Below are positions 1 to 8,461 of a stretch of DNA of 64,000 nt, one piece after another. How positions within the stretch are numbered: position 1 is the first letter of the stretch; every line of letters begins with the position of its first letter. This DNA comes from Microbacterium arborescens (GTDB lineage: Bacteria > Actinomycetota > Actinomycetes > Actinomycetales > Microbacteriaceae): assembly GCF_030369635.1 (NCBI RefSeq), contig NZ_CP128474.1, positions 2,356,001-2,420,000 on the forward strand, given 5' to 3'. Below the pieces are notes generated by a model. That model ran no database searches. It was not told the DNA's origin and was given only the letters and a program-made list of their open reading frames with translations. A program made the translations under genes and the position numbers.

Positions 1-1
1 G

Positions 2-325
2 ATCGCCGGAGTGGTCTTCGTCGTGATGGGGGTGCGACGTTCGTTCCGTTCGAAGATGACGATCCCCGACGGGGCCCTCGGTCGTGTCGCCGAGGGTCTC
101 GGTGTCGCCGGGTTCGTCGCGAAAGGCGTCGCGCTCGGCTCGCTGGGCGGTGTGCTCATCGTCGCCGCCGTGCGCTCACGTGCCGATGAGGCGGGCAGTC
201 TGGATGCCGCGATCCGGGCGTTGCTCGATCTGTCGTTCGGTCGCGAGATCGTGGTCGTCGTCGGCGCCGGGCTCATCGCCTACGGCGTGTTCACCGTCTT
301 CCGCGCACGCTACGCCGACCTCTGA
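2..325 (+). CDS. DUF1206 membrane protein, C-terminal part
   Basis: The reading frame is open from the window edge, so the N-terminus lies outside the window. The visible ~107 residues contain hydrophobic segments separated by short polar stretches and end in GLIAYGVFTVFRARYADL. That ending matches the repeat of DUF1206 proteins, which carry three copies of a two-helix membrane unit. I see the last unit and part of the one before. The molecular role of the family is unknown. An inverted repeat at 392-424 lies between this gene and the convergent proS. Family assignment is from the characteristic C-terminal signature; no function is inferred. Confidence 0.75.
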   Translation: MAGVVFVVMGVRRSFRSKMTIPDGALGRVAEGLGVAGFVAKGVALGSLGGVLIVAAVRSRADEAGSLDAAIRALLDLSFGREIVVVVGAGLIAYGVFTVFRARYADL

Positions 326-391
326 GCCCCGGCCGTTCGACCGCTCGCCGCTTTCGGGCGCACTTCGGCCCCTCGAGCGCACAAGAAAGTG

Positions 392-424
392 CGCCGGATG
401 CCGCAACCTGCGCGGCATCCGGCG
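392..424. terminator. Bidirectional hairpin between DUF1206 gene and proS
   Basis: A perfect 13-bp inverted repeat (CGCCGGATGCCGC / GCGGCATCCGGCG) with a 7-nt loop sits between two convergent genes. There is no clear T-run on either side, so its action as a terminator is inferred from position and stem strength. Confidence 0.6.
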
Positions 425-438
425 ACGAGAGACGAAGC

Positions 439-2196
439 TCAGCGCGCGGTGAGTCGAGCGACGGCGTCGGCGACCGGGATGGTCTCGCGCTCTCCGGCGC
501 GGCGGTCCCACAGCTCGACCTGGCCGTCGGCAGCACCGCGGCCGACGATGACGATGCACGGCACGCCGACCAGCTCGGCGTCGCCGAACTTCACGCCCGG
601 CGACACCTTCGGGCGGTCGTCGTAGACGACCTCGAGCCCTGCCGCCTCGAGATCGCTCGAGAGCTGCTCGGCCAGCTCGAAGGCCGCGGCATCCCGGCCC
701 GTCGCCACGACGTGCACGTCGAACGGAGCCACCGATGCGGGCCAGATGAGCCCGCGCTCGTCGTTGTTGAGCTCGGCGATGATCGCGAGGATGCGGGTGA
801 CGCCGATGCCGTACGAGCCCATCGTGACCGTGACGAGCTTGCCGTTCTCGTCGAGGACCTTCAGCCCCAGCGCCTCGGCGTACTTCCGGCCGAGCTGGAA
901 GACGTGGCCGATCTCCATGCCGCGCGCGATCGAGACGGGGCCTGAACCGTCGGGGGCCGGGTCGCCCTCGCGAACGGTGGCGACCTCGACGAACGCGTCG
1001 GCCGTGAAGTCGCGGCCCGCGACGAGCGAGTGCACGTGCTTCTGGTCGATGTTCGCGCCGGTGATCCACGAGGTGCCGTCGACGACGCGGGGGTCGAGGA
1101 CGTAACGGATGCCGGTCGCCGACTCCTCGCCGAGCACCGGCCCCTCGGGCGACCATGGGCCGATGTAACCCTTCACGAGCAGCGGGTTCTTCGCGAAGTC
1201 CTCGGCCGTCGCCGGCTCGACCTCGGCCGGTGCGAAAGCGACCTCGACGCGCTTGTCGTCGACGTCGCGGTCGCCGGGCAGGCCGACGACGACGAGCTCG
1301 CGCGTGCCGTCGAGGTGCGTGAGGGCGAGCACGACGTTCTTGAGCGTGTGGGCCGCGGTGAACTCGCCCTCGAGGTTCGCGTTGACGTGTGCCACGAGCG
1401 TCTCGATCGTGGGGGTGTCGGGCGAGTCGAAGATGACCGGTTCCGGGAGGCCGTCGATCGGCTTGGCCTCCGGGACGACCGTCGTGAACGCCTCGACGTT
1501 CGCCGCATATCCGCCCGCGGAACGCACGAACGAGTCCTCGCCGACGGGCGTCGGGTGCAGGAACTCCTCCGAACGCGATCCGCCCATGGCCCCGGCATCC
1601 GCCTGGACGATGACGTACTCGAGTCCGAGGCGCTGGAAGATGCGCTCGTACGCGTCGCGCTGCGCCTGGTAGCTCACCTCGAGACCGGCGTCGTTCGCGT
1701 CGAACGAGTAGGCGTCCTTCATCGTGAACTCGCGTCCGCGCAGCAGGCCCGCACGGGGACGCGCTTCGTCGCGGTACTTGTCCTGGATCTGGTAGATCGT
1801 CAGCGGCAGGTCTTTGTACGACGAGTAGAGATCCTTCACGAGCAGCGTGAACGCCTCTTCGTGCGTGGGCGCGAGCAGGTAGTCGCCGCCCTTGCGGTCG
1901 TGCAGGCGGAACAGCAGATCGCCGTACTCCTCCCAGCGTCCCGTCGCCTCGTACGCCTCACGCGGCATCAGGGCCGGGAAGTGCACCTCCTGCGCACCGG
2001 CGGCGGCCATCTCCTCGCGCACGACGCGCTCGATCTTTGCCTTGACGCGCAGGCCGAGCGGCAGCCAGGCGAAGATGCCTGCTGCTTGCGGTCGGATGTA
2101 GCCGGCGCGGATCAGCAGCTTGTGACTGGCGACCTCGGCGCCCGCGGGGTCTTCACGAAGGGTGCGGAGGAACAGGTGCGACATACGGGTGACCAC
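439..2196 (-). CDS. proS: Prolyl-tRNA synthetase, bacterial type with editing domain
   Basis: Charges tRNA-Pro with proline in the cytoplasm. The 585-residue length fits the bacterial-type ProRS that carries an inserted editing (INS) domain. The class II core shows the N-terminal [12 protein letters not shown] start typical of the family, the THEEAFT stretch near residue 110 and [12 protein letters not shown] near 160. The editing insert follows, then a C-terminal anticodon-binding domain. A GTG start is chosen because a TAGACT -10 box lies 6 nt upstream, which implies a leaderless message; an internal ATG four codons later is the alternative. In related actinobacteria proS commonly lies near dxr, rseP and ispG, as it does here. 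Confidence 0.97.
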   Translation of the reverse strand: MVTRMSHLFLRTLREDPAGAEVASHKLLIRAGYIRPQAAGIFAWLPLGLRVKAKIERVVREEMAAAGAQEVHFPALMPREAYEATGRWEEYGDLLFRLHDRKGGDYLLAPTHEEAFTLLVKDLYSSYKDLPLTIYQIQDKYRDEARPRAGLLRGREFTMKDAYSFDANDAGLEVSYQAQRDAYERIFQRLGLEYVIVQADAGAMGGSRSEEFLHPTPVGEDSFVRSAGGYAANVEAFTTVVPEAKPIDGLPEPVIFDSPDTPTIETLVAHVNANLEGEFTAAHTLKNVVLALTHLDGTRELVVVGLPGDRDVDDKRVEVAFAPAEVEPATAEDFAKNPLLVKGYIGPWSPEGPVLGEESATGIRYVLDPRVVDGTSWITGANIDQKHVHSLVAGRDFTADAFVEVATVREGDPAPDGSGPVSIARGMEIGHVFQLGRKYAEALGLKVLDENGKLVTVTMGSYGIGVTRILAIIAELNNDERGLIWPASVAPFDVHVVATGRDAAAFELAEQLSSDLEAAGLEVVYDDRPKVSPGVKFGDAELVGVPCIVIVGRGAADGQVELWDRRAGERETIPVADAVARLTAR

Positions 2197-2202
2197 GAGT
2201 CG

Positions 2203-2208
2203 AGTCTA
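2203..2208 (-). promoter_or_regulatory. -10 box of proS, leaderless
   Basis: TAGACT on the minus strand ends 6 nt before the GTG start of proS. This puts the expected transcription start at or next to the start codon. No convincing -35 hexamer is visible. Confidence 0.55.
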
Positions 2209-2259
2209 CGGATGCCGCGGGGCCGCGACGTGCGCTCGTTCGAAGGCGGAGCTTGCGCC

Positions 2260-2265
2260 TAGCCT
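2260..2265 (+). promoter_or_regulatory. -10 box of pcp, leaderless
   Basis: TAGCCT ends 6 nt before the ATG of pcp. No Shine-Dalgarno sequence lies between, which is consistent with a leaderless transcript. Confidence 0.6.
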
Positions 2266-2271
2266 GAAGCT

Positions 2272-2907
2272 ATGACGACCGTGCTGCTGACCGGATTCGA
2301 GCCGTTCGCCGGAGACGCGACGAACCCGTCGGGCGACGCCGTCCGCATGGTCGCCGATCAGTGGGACGAACCGGAACAGCTCGTCACCGCGGTGCTTCCG
2401 GTCGAGTTCGACCGCGGGCGCCGCAACCTCCTCGAGCTCATCGCGACGCACGAACCCGACGTCGTCATCGCGACGGGCCTCGCAGGCGGGCGCACCGGCA
2501 TCTCCGTCGAGCGCGTGGCCATCAATCTCATCGATGCGCGCATCCCCGACAATGCCGGCGACCAGCCGGTCGACGTCCCGTCATCGCCCGGCGCGCCCGC
2601 CGCTCACTTCGCAACCCTGCCCGTCAAGGCGATCACCGCCGCGATCGCGGATGCCGGCATCCCCGCCGCCGTCTCGCACTCGGCCGGCACGTTCGTCTGC
2701 AACCACGCCATGTTCACCGCCCTCGACGTCGACGGGCCGACTGTCCGACGAGCCGGCTTCATCCATGTGCCGTACGCGCGCGAGACGGCGCCCGACGACC
2801 GGCCCTCGCTCCCGCTCGCCGATATCGCCCGGGCGCTGCGCATCGCGCTCCGCACCTCGCTCGACACCGACGGCGACGCGTCGTACGCCGCCGGCACGAT
2901 CGACTGA
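2272..2907 (+). CDS. pcp: Pyroglutamyl-peptidase I (C15 cysteine peptidase)
   Basis: Removes N-terminal pyroglutamate from peptides in the cytoplasm. At 211 residues it has the usual family length. The opening TGFEPFAGDATNPS is the family signature. The catalytic triad can be placed as Glu80 (in GISVERVA), Cys143 (in AGTFVCNH) and His165 (in FIHVPYARE), matching the spacing of known enzymes. The gene is monocistronic, divergent from proS, and preceded by a -10 box only 6 nt upstream of the ATG. Downstream is a short degenerate region before ispG. Confidence 0.95.
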   Translation: MTTVLLTGFEPFAGDATNPSGDAVRMVADQWDEPEQLVTAVLPVEFDRGRRNLLELIATHEPDVVIATGLAGGRTGISVERVAINLIDARIPDNAGDQPVDVPSSPGAPAAHFATLPVKAITAAIADAGIPAAVSHSAGTFVCNHAMFTALDVDGPTVRRAGFIHVPYARETAPDDRPSLPLADIARALRIALRTSLDTDGDASYAAGTID

Positions 2908-2919
2908 CGCAGCCTCGTT

Positions 2920-3111
2920 TCAGCTGGAGAGCGCGGTGAGCATGCGCGCCAGGACCTGAGACGCCAGATCGAGGTCGCTCTCGTAGACGCTCACGACGTT
3001 CGTCTCATCGGTCGCGAACACCTTGTGCGAGCCGTGCCCCCAGTCCGCGACGAAGCACGCCCCCAGCCTGGCAGGGCGGGCGCACGACCCGCGGCATCCG
3101 CGGTCGAAGCG
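2920..3111 (-). pseudogene. Possible 3' remnant of an unidentified gene
   Basis: On the minus strand a frame of 63 codons ends at 2920 and is cut upstream by an in-frame TAA at 3112-3114. It lacks an upstream ATG, GTG or TTG at a sensible place. Its last ~48 codons have strongly GC-rich third positions and a plausible protein-like sequence (for example ADWGHGSHKVFATDETNVV), whereas the first part is Arg/Cys/Gly-rich and looks non-coding. I do not recognise the family. It could be the C-terminal stump of a deleted gene, or a very small gene with an unusual start. Confidence 0.35.
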
Positions 3112-3125
3112 TTATGGAACCGATC

Positions 3126-4277
3126 TCAGGCGGTGACGACCTGCGCTGTGCCGAGCGGCGCATCGGGGCCGAGCTCGTCGGCGATGCGGCGGGCCTCTTC
3201 GATGAGGGTCGCGACGATCTCCGACTCGGGCACCGTCTTGATGACCTCGCCCTTGACGAAGATCTGTCCCTTGCCGTTGCCCGATGCGACGCCGAGATCG
3301 GCTTCGCGCGCCTCTCCGGGACCATTGACGACGCAGCCCATGACGGCGACGCGCAGGGGCACGGTGACATCCTTCAGACCAGCGGTGACGTCATCGGCGA
3401 GCGTGTACACATCGACCTGCGCGCGCCCGCACGAGGGGCATGAGACGATCTCGAGCTTGCGCTCGCGCAGGTTGAGCGACTGCAGGATCTGGTGTCCGAC
3501 CTTCACCTCTTCGGCCGGCGGCGCCGACAGCGAGACACGGATAGTGTCGCCGATCCCCTCGCCGAGCAGGATGCCGAACGCGGTGGCGCTCTTGATCGTC
3601 CCCTGGAAGGCGGGACCGGCCTCGGTCACGCCGAGGTGCAGCGGCCAGTCGCCGCGCTCGGCGAGCTGCCGGTAGGCCTTGACCATGACGATCGGGTCGT
3701 TGTGCTTGACCGAGATCTTGAAATCGTGGAAGTCGTGCTCCTCGAAGAGCGAGGCCTCCCACACCGCGCTCTCGACGAGGGCTTCCGGGGTCGCCTTGCC
3801 GTACTTCTCGAGCAGGCGGCGATCGAGCGAGCCGGCGTTGACGCCGATGCGCAGCGACACCCCGGCGGCCTTCGCCGCGTTCGCGATCGCACCGACCTGG
3901 TCGTCGAACTTCCGGATGTTGCCCGGGTTCACGCGCACAGCCGCGCATCCGGCGTCGATCGCCTGGAAGACGTACTTCGGCTGGAAATGGATGTCGGCGA
4001 TGACGGGGATCTGGCTCTTCTTCGCGATGATGTGCAGCACGTCCGCGTCGTCCTGCGAGGGCACGGCCACGCGGACGATCTCGCACCCGGATGCCGTGAG
4101 CTCGGCGATCTGCTGCAGCGTCGCGTTGATGTCGGTGGTCGGAGTGGTCGTCATCGACTGCACGCTGACCGGTGCTCCACCCCCCACGAGCACCTTTCCG
4201 ACACGGATCTGCCGACTCTTGCGGCGGGGAGCGAGGACGTCCGGAACCTGGGGCATCCCGAGATTGACAGCTGGCAC
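3126..4277 (-). CDS. ispG: 4-hydroxy-3-methylbut-2-enyl diphosphate synthase (flavodoxin type)
   Basis: Catalyses the penultimate step of the MEP isoprenoid pathway, reducing MEcPP to HMBPP with an [4Fe-4S] cluster. The protein is ~383 residues. Cluster ligands are visible as Cys280 and Cys283 in CPSCGR and Cys315 in [10 protein letters not shown]. The N-terminal barrel has the [10 protein letters not shown] signature. Two GTG codons are possible. I chose the one at 4277 because a TAGGCT -10 box lies exactly 6 nt upstream; the other, at 4283, directly abuts the box. The MEP-pathway gene dxr also lies on this strand, about 10 kb upstream. Confidence 0.96.
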   Translation of the reverse strand: MPAVNLGMPQVPDVLAPRRKSRQIRVGKVLVGGGAPVSVQSMTTTPTTDINATLQQIAELTASGCEIVRVAVPSQDDADVLHIIAKKSQIPVIADIHFQPKYVFQAIDAGCAAVRVNPGNIRKFDDQVGAIANAAKAAGVSLRIGVNAGSLDRRLLEKYGKATPEALVESAVWEASLFEEHDFHDFKISVKHNDPIVMVKAYRQLAERGDWPLHLGVTEAGPAFQGTIKSATAFGILLGEGIGDTIRVSLSAPPAEEVKVGHQILQSLNLRERKLEIVSCPSCGRAQVDVYTLADDVTAGLKDVTVPLRVAVMGCVVNGPGEAREADLGVASGNGKGQIFVKGEVIKTVPESEIVATLIEEARRIADELGPDAPLGTAQVVTA

Positions 4278-4283
4278 GGGCAC

Positions 4284-4289
4284 AGCCTA
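4284..4289 (-). promoter_or_regulatory. -10 box of ispG, leaderless
   Basis: TAGGCT on the minus strand is followed by 6 nt (gtgccc) and then GTG. This supports the shorter ispG start. Confidence 0.55.
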
Positions 4290-4348
4290 CGCGGCACCGC
4301 CGCAGACGGGCTGGGAGCCGCGCAGCGCCGCATCCCCCACTCGGGTGT

Positions 4349-4354
4349 GATAAT
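4349..4354 (+). promoter_or_regulatory. Extended -10 promoter of the trp leader
   Basis: TGTGATAAT contains the hexamer GATAAT with an upstream TG-type extension. It ends 8 nt before the leader-peptide ATG at 4363. No good -35 element is visible, as expected for an extended -10 promoter. The leader peptide would be translated from a nearly leaderless message. Confidence 0.6.
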
Positions 4355-4362
4355 TTCGGCCC

Positions 4363-4398
4363 ATGCGCACGCGCCTCTCCTGGTGGCACACCGCCTAG
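4363..4398 (+). CDS. trpL: trp operon leader peptide (11 residues)
   Basis: A tiny frame, ATG to TAG, encodes MRTRLSWWHTA. It has two adjacent Trp codons, the hallmark of ribosome-mediated tryptophan attenuation. It lies 97 nt upstream of trpEG and is followed by a strong hairpin. When charged tRNA-Trp is scarce, a ribosome would stall at the TGG-TGG pair and alter folding of the downstream RNA. There is almost no room for a Shine-Dalgarno sequence, so initiation is probably leaderless. Confidence 0.85.
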   Translation: MRTRLSWWHTA

Positions 4399-4406
4399 GC
4401 GGTGTG
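4387..4406 (+). promoter_or_regulatory. Leader hairpin of the trp attenuator
   Basis: A perfect palindrome, CACACCGCCTAGGCGGTGTG, starts at the His codon after the Trp pair and spans the leader stop codon. As RNA it could form a pause or anti-terminator hairpin that competes with the terminator at 4426-4456. A stalled ribosome at 4381-4386 would cover or free its left arm. The alternative pairing has not been computed. Confidence 0.55.
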
Positions 4407-4425
4407 TTCGACGTGCACACGTTTC

Positions 4426-4456
4426 AGACCGCCCGGCGTTGAAGGCCCGGCGGTCT
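4426..4456 (+). terminator. Attenuator terminator upstream of trpEG
   Basis: AGACCGCC pairs with GGCGGTCT, continued by one C-C mismatch and three more GC pairs around a 7-nt loop. It is followed by the pyrimidine-rich tcttcttcg. It lies between the leader peptide and trpEG, the expected position for a transcription attenuator. Confidence 0.75.
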
Positions 4457-4494
4457 TCTTCGTGGGGCGGGCGTTCCGACGAAGAAAGACGACG

Positions 4495-6432
4495 ATGACC
4501 GGTTCTCTCCCGACCCTGACCGATCTCGCCGCGAGCGGTGAGCCGTTCGCGCTCATCGCGCGCGACGGGGCGAGCGTCGAGGTGCTGCGCGGTGACGTCG
4601 TCGACGTCGACCTGCTCGCCGACATCCCGCTGGACGACCCGGACGGGACCCCGCGCGAGGTGCTCGCCCTCGTCCCGTTCCGACAGGTCGTCGAACGTGG
4701 CTTCGTCTGCCACGACGACCGGGCGCCGCTTCGCTGTCTGCGCGTCTCCGACCACGCCGCGCTGCCGCTGGCCGAGGCGCTCCGCCAGCTGCCGTCCGAG
4801 CGCGTCCCCCTCGAGGACGCCGGGTTCGACATCTCGGACGACGACTACGCCGACATCGTCCGACGCGTGATCGCCGATGAGATCGGCCGGGGTGAGGGGG
4901 CCAACTTCGTCATCCGCCGCGACTTCACCGCCAGCGTCGACACGGATGCCGTCACCGCCGGCCTCACGTGGTTCCGGGCGTTGCTGCAGCACGAGCGCGG
5001 CGCGTACTGGACGTTCCTCGTCGTGACCGACGGCCACGTCGCGGTCGGCGCCAGCCCGGAGGCCCATGTCAGCGCCCGCAGCGGCGCGCCCGCCGAGCCG
5101 GGCACCAGCATCGTCACGATGAACCCGATCTCCGGCACGTTCCGCCACCCCCGCGGCGGCGCGACGGCCGAGACCCTGACGGAGTTCCTCTCCTCGACGA
5201 AGGAGACCGAGGAGCTGTTCATGGTGGTCGACGAGGAGCTGAAGATGATGTCGGCGGTCTGCTCCGACGGCGGCCGCATCACCGGGCCTCATCTGAAGGA
5301 GATGTCACGCCTGACCCACACCGAGTACATGCTGCGCGGGTCGAGCACGATGGATCCCCGCGACATCCTCCGCGAGACGATGTTCGCCCCCACCGTCACG
5401 GGATCGCCCATGCAGAACGCGTGCACCGTCATCGCGCGACACGAGCGCACGCCGCGCGGCTACTACTCCGGTGTCGCCGCCCTGTTCACCCCCGCACCGG
5501 GTGGGGGCCACGATCTCGACGCGCCGATCCTGATCCGCACCGCCTACCTCGTCGACGGCCGGTTGCGCGTGCCGGTGGGCGCGACGCTCGTGCGGCACTC
5601 CGACCCCGCGGGCGAGGTCGGCGAGACCCACGGCAAGGCGGCTGGTGTCCTGGGGGCGATCGGCGCCGTCGACCGTGACGAGGCGCCCGCCTCGATCGCC
5701 GACACCGCGGCCGTCGACGAAGACGCGCCCGCGGCGCATCGTCCGCGACTCGGCGACGACCCGACGATCGCCGCCCTCCTCTCCTCGCGCAACGCGCGGC
5801 TCGCGCAGTTCTGGCTCGACCCGCAGGCGGCGCACGGCGGTCCTTACGCGGGCCGCGAGGTGCTGGTCGTCGACGCCGAGGACCGGTTCACCACCATGCT
5901 CGGCCATCAGCTGCGCCACCTCGGGTTCTCCGTGCGCATCGCTCCGTGGAACGAGGTCACGGATGCCGCGGTCGACGACGCGGGGCTCGTCGTCTTCGGG
6001 CCCGGCCCCGGCGATCCGCGAGACGACGCGAGCCCTCGCATCGCACGCATGCGCGAACTCGTCGCCCGCCGGGCCGAGGCGGGGCGGCCGCTCCTCGCGG
6101 TGTGCCTGAGCCACCAGATCCTCGCCGATCGGCTCGGGATCGGTCTGGCTCCCCTCGCATCTCCGCACCAGGGTCTGCAGAAGAGCGTCGACGTGTTCGG
6201 CGAACCGGCATCCATCGGGTTCTACAACACCTTCACCGCGCGCGTCGCCCCGGGCACCACCCGGCTCGGCGACACCGAGATCGCAGCCGACCCCTCGTCA
6301 GGTGACGTCTATGCGCTGCGCGGTCCCGGGTACGCATCCGTGCAGGGACACCTCGAGTCGATCCTGTCGCGCGACGGTCTGCCGACGCTCGAGCGGCTCA
6401 TCGGATTCGCGCTGGGACCCGTCGCGGCCTGA
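4495..6432 (+). CDS. trpEG: Fused anthranilate synthase, TrpE and TrpG domains
   Basis: Converts chorismate and glutamine to anthranilate, the first committed step of tryptophan synthesis. The 645-residue protein carries a chorismate-binding domain in roughly residues 1-420 (for example MVVDEELKMM and TGSPMQNACTV) and a class I glutamine amidotransferase domain from about 460. The latter has the nucleophile Cys537 (AVCLSHQ) and His619/Glu621 (QGHLES). Single-chain TrpE-TrpG enzymes resemble PhzE-type proteins, so a secondary-metabolite role is the alternative. The tryptophan attenuator directly upstream argues for tryptophan synthesis. The ATG has the purine-rich gaagaaag upstream. No other trp genes are in the window. 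Confidence 0.93.
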   Translation: MTGSLPTLTDLAASGEPFALIARDGASVEVLRGDVVDVDLLADIPLDDPDGTPREVLALVPFRQVVERGFVCHDDRAPLRCLRVSDHAALPLAEALRQLPSERVPLEDAGFDISDDDYADIVRRVIADEIGRGEGANFVIRRDFTASVDTDAVTAGLTWFRALLQHERGAYWTFLVVTDGHVAVGASPEAHVSARSGAPAEPGTSIVTMNPISGTFRHPRGGATAETLTEFLSSTKETEELFMVVDEELKMMSAVCSDGGRITGPHLKEMSRLTHTEYMLRGSSTMDPRDILRETMFAPTVTGSPMQNACTVIARHERTPRGYYSGVAALFTPAPGGGHDLDAPILIRTAYLVDGRLRVPVGATLVRHSDPAGEVGETHGKAAGVLGAIGAVDRDEAPASIADTAAVDEDAPAAHRPRLGDDPTIAALLSSRNARLAQFWLDPQAAHGGPYAGREVLVVDAEDRFTTMLGHQLRHLGFSVRIAPWNEVTDAAVDDAGLVVFGPGPGDPRDDASPRIARMRELVARRAEAGRPLLAVCLSHQILADRLGIGLAPLASPHQGLQKSVDVFGEPASIGFYNTFTARVAPGTTRLGDTEIAADPSSGDVYALRGPGYASVQGHLESILSRDGLPTLERLIGFALGPVAA

Positions 6433-6456
6433 CTCGCGCCGCCCCGGCGGCGAACG

Positions 6457-7761
6457 TCAGCCGAGGATCGAGATCGGGTTGAAGACGTCGGCGAGGATGA
6501 GCGTCCCGCCCATGACGATGAGTCCGATCACGACGACGAAGGTGACGGGCACGAGCTTCGTGGCGTCGACCGGCCGCGGCGACGGGCGGCGGAACAGCTT
6601 CGCCCACGCGCGCTTGATGCCGTCCCACAGGGCGACGACGACGTGTCCGCCGTCGAGCGGGAGCAGGGGCAGCAGGTTGAAGATGAACAGCGCGATGTTG
6701 AGCGACCCCAGCAGGCTCAGCAGGTCGACGACGCGATCCTGAATCGGCGCCTCCGTCGCGGCGACCTCGCCCGCGATGCGGCCCGCTCCGACGACGGACA
6801 GGGGCCCGTTCGGGTCGCGCTCGCCGCCGGTGACGAGGGCCACCCCCGTCTGGTACACCTTGACCGGGAGCTGCCAGATGACGCTCGCGACGGCGCCGAG
6901 CCGGTCGACCGCAGCCTGCGGTCCGGTCCAGATCGGCTGCGGGACGTTGACCCGGGTGCCCGTCATGCCGACGAACCCGACCTCTTTCACCTCGGTCGTG
7001 CCGTCGTCGTTCATCACGGGACGTTCGGCGGCGACCGGGGTGACCTCGAGCGTCACGCGGTCGCTGCCACGCTCGACCACGATCGGGATCGTGCGCCCCG
7101 GTGCCGCCTGGATGATCGCGGTCGCCTCGGCGTAACCCGAGACATCGGTGCCGTCGACGGCGACGATGACGTCTCCCGGACGGATGCCCCCGGCTGCCGC
7201 GGGAGACACCGGATCACCGGCCTCGCACGTCGTGCGGTCGGCGCCCGCCGGGATGACGCACTCGTTGACCGCGGCGATGGTGGGCGAGACGCTCGGGATG
7301 CCGATCGCGCTGAGTGCGATCGCGAAGAGGACCATGGCGAGCACGAGGTTCATGAACGGACCGCCGACCATGATGACGATGCGCTTCCACACCGACAGCT
7401 GGTAGAACGCCGGGCGCGTGTCGTTCTCGACGAGCGTCTCGGCGTTGGCGAGGCGGGCATCCTGCACCATCGCCCCGAAGAATCGGCCGCTGCGTCGGGT
7501 CGCTGCGTCGGGCTCGTCGGGAGCCGGCGGGTACATGCCGGACATCGAGATGTAGCCGCCGACGGGCAGTGCCTTCACGCCGTACTCGGTCTCACCGAAG
7601 CGCCGCGACCAGAGGGTCGGACCGAGGCCGATCATGTACCGGCCGACGCGCACGCCGAACAGCTTCGCGGGGACGAGGTGCCCGACCTCGTGCAACGCGA
7701 TCGAGACGGCGAGCCCGACGACGAGCAGCACGACGCCGATGACGAAAGCGAGGACGGTCAC
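6457..7761 (-). CDS. rseP: RseP-like site-2 metalloprotease (M50)
   Basis: Intramembrane zinc protease of the kind that cleaves anti-sigma factors and signal peptides within the membrane. The 434-residue protein has the HEVGH zinc motif at residues 24-28 in the first membrane helix. A PDZ domain follows (about 180-260, with GIRPGDVIVAVDGTDV), and the second active-site motif is LDGGHVV near residue 370. Several hydrophobic helices are visible. Start is GTG, with a TACTCT -10-like box 8 nt upstream. In relatives it sits between dxr and ispG; here other genes separate them. Confidence 0.93.
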   Translation of the reverse strand: MTVLAFVIGVVLLVVGLAVSIALHEVGHLVPAKLFGVRVGRYMIGLGPTLWSRRFGETEYGVKALPVGGYISMSGMYPPAPDEPDAATRRSGRFFGAMVQDARLANAETLVENDTRPAFYQLSVWKRIVIMVGGPFMNLVLAMVLFAIALSAIGIPSVSPTIAAVNECVIPAGADRTTCEAGDPVSPAAAGGIRPGDVIVAVDGTDVSGYAEATAIIQAAPGRTIPIVVERGSDRVTLEVTPVAAERPVMNDDGTTEVKEVGFVGMTGTRVNVPQPIWTGPQAAVDRLGAVASVIWQLPVKVYQTGVALVTGGERDPNGPLSVVGAGRIAGEVAATEAPIQDRVVDLLSLLGSLNIALFIFNLLPLLPLDGGHVVVALWDGIKRAWAKLFRRPSPRPVDATKLVPVTFVVVIGLIVMGGTLILADVFNPISILG

Positions 7762-7805
7762 GACCGCTCAGAGTACCCGTCGAGTCTTTGAATCGGCCCA
7801 GGCCG

Positions 7806-7811
7806 TAAACT
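7806..7811 (+). promoter_or_regulatory. -10 box of the small membrane protein gene
   Basis: TAAACT ends 6 nt before the ATG at 7818, the same geometry as the other leaderless promoters in the window. Confidence 0.55.
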
Positions 7812-7817
7812 CCAACC

Positions 7818-8405
7818 ATGGAGCGGGCGCGGAGTGCGACGGTGCGGCGTGCGCGCGCCGTGCGGGGAACCGCCTCCGCCGCCGTCGCCACCGTCTTCGC
7901 CGCCACCGCCCACACCATCTCGGGCGGGCTCGCGCCGCTCTGGCTCATCGTCGCGGCGACGTTGCTCACCACTCCCGCCGCGGTCTGGCTCGTGGGCCGC
8001 GCCCCGTCGGCGTGGCGGACCGGACTCGTCGTCCTGGCGAGCCAGGGGCTGTTCCACACCTTCTTCTCCATCGCCGGCGCAGCCGACCCGACGGCGCCCG
8101 TGCCGCATGTCCACGGCGGCGCCTTCCCCGCCGCCGCCCCGCTCTCACATGCGCACGCCGTCGGCACGAACATGACCGCCACGCACGTTCTCGCGGCGGC
8201 GGTCACCGTCGCGACGCTCGTCGCCGGCGAGCGTCTCGTACGCCTCATCCACCGCGGCATCCGCCGGTTCGCGCGACTGATGTCGCCGTCGATGCGCACA
8301 CGGACTCCTCTGCTGCGCCCCGCTGCCGGCCGCGAGCGCATCCTCCCGGCACGCCGCCTGCGTTCCTCTCTCTCGCTGCGGGGTCCACCGGTCACCACCG
8401 TGTGA
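7818..8405 (+). CDS. Small membrane protein with His-containing loop, possible copper link
   Basis: A 195-residue protein with about four hydrophobic segments (around residues 17-32, 35-52, 61-78 and 113-130). A loop between the last two has histidines in HVHGG and LSHAHAV. The C-terminus is basic and probably cytoplasmic. I do not recognise a named family. It lies 56 bp upstream of a YcnI-type copper-binding protein on the same strand, so a role in copper handling is plausible. That is inference from neighbourhood and histidine content only. Confidence 0.7.
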   Translation: MERARSATVRRARAVRGTASAAVATVFAATAHTISGGLAPLWLIVAATLLTTPAAVWLVGRAPSAWRTGLVVLASQGLFHTFFSIAGAADPTAPVPHVHGGAFPAAAPLSHAHAVGTNMTATHVLAAAVTVATLVAGERLVRLIHRGIRRFARLMSPSMRTRTPLLRPAAGRERILPARRLRSSLSLRGPPVTTV

Positions 8406-8461
8406 GCCCCCCTTCCCGTCGCGGACGGCACCGTGCCATCCGCATGTTCTGAGAGACGACC

